A DNA stretch of 64,000 nucleotides from Halosimplex litoreum (GTDB lineage Archaea > Halobacteriota > Halobacteria > Halobacteriales > Haloarculaceae), in the NCBI RefSeq assembly GCF_016065055.1, contig NZ_CP065856.1:682001-746000 (forward strand), in the 5' to 3' direction. Within the stretch, counting starts at the first letter, position 1, and the number at the start of each line of letters is the position of its first letter. Shown in pieces: positions 63,810 to 64,000 of this stretch. The position numbers and the translations under genes were made by a program. Under the pieces are notes generated by a model. The model worked only from the letters and a program-made list of their open reading frames with translations, made no database searches and was not told the origin of the DNA.

Positions 63810-64000
63810 CGATCCGGTCGCTCGTCGCACTCGCCTGGCCTGCCGCGTTCGCACTCTCGATGCTCCCCGTCGCGCTCGTGGTGACCGCCGGGTCGGGGTA
63901 CCGTCGCCGGGCTCGTATCGGCATCGCGGTCGGCTGTACCGGTCTGCTCGCGGCACTGTTCGCGGTTCCGCCACTCAACGCAGCGGTCAGATGGGGACTG
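63806..64000 (+). CDS. Membrane protein, 5' part only
   Basis: The ATG at 63806 overlaps the preceding stop (ATGA). The 65 visible codons read MTIRSLVALAWPAAFALSML, then a basic break (GSGYRRRARIG) and a second hydrophobic segment (IAVGCTGLLAALFAVPPL). At least two TM helices. It continues beyond the window edge; likely translationally coupled to the PQQ/PKD protein. Family not recognisable from this part. Confidence 0.6.
   Translation, partial: MTIRSLVALAWPAAFALSMLPVALVVTAGSGYRRRARIGIAVGCTGLLAALFAVPPLNAAVRWGL

Overview
The window is a GC-rich (roughly two-thirds G+C) piece of a halophilic archaeal (class Halobacteria) chromosome. The evidence is the very acidic proteins, the split archaeal RNA polymerase genes (B''/B'/A'/A''), TFB, aIF2-beta, archaeal-type ProS, a Tat lipoprotein, and many leaderless genes with an AT-rich TATA box about 25-28 nt before the start codon. 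Genus is not determinable from the sequence alone; the Haloarculaceae are a guess.

1-11.7 kb: the 5' part of fusA (EF-2), a 38-aa zinc-finger microprotein, an HExxH protein, a PQQ-type sugar dehydrogenase lipoprotein, a quinone oxidoreductase/thiolase pair, a biotin-type ECF transporter (bioY-ecfA-ecfT), an aldo/keto reductase, a repeat region with a 57-bp tandem array, a small membrane protein, then rps7 and rps12. 11.7-24.2 kb: a DICT-domain protein and a GT39-like glycosyltransferase on the + strand, then the minus-strand operon rpoH-rpoB2-rpoB1-rpoA1-rpoA2-nusA. The archaeal order rpoH...nusA-rps12-rps7-fusA is still recognisable but is broken by two insertions. rpoA2 carries a 492-residue LAGLIDADG intein inside the trigger loop.

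24.2-25.4 kb: tRNA-Asp followed by tRNA-derived palindromes and a second copy of the dispersed repeat. 25.4-41.9 kb: mostly housekeeping genes: a winged-helix protein, SppA with a DUF4350-like partner, FUN14, HflX, a thioesterase, an alcohol dehydrogenase, an SGNH hydrolase, moaC-nnr, acylphosphatase, citrate synthase, OGG-type glycosylase, UPF0212, UPF0058, aIF2-beta, zinc ribbon and TFB. 42-52.7 kb: DUF5793-like, sirtuin, sucCD, a CHAT (caspase-like) protein, DUF3891, a hybrid histidine kinase and small haloarchaeal proteins. 52.7-64 kb: NucS facing MutS, the third dispersed repeat, proS, a lipoprotein/membrane protein, an orphan 2-oxoacid dehydrogenase E1-alpha with a short upstream ORF, a PQQ/PKD surface protein and the start of a membrane protein.

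The most unusual items are the RpoA'' trigger-loop intein, the three-copy dispersed repeat with its conserved hairpin and tandem array, the variable-stem/constant-loop mini-hairpins inside it, the tRNA-Asp-derived palindromes, and the CHAT-domain protein.
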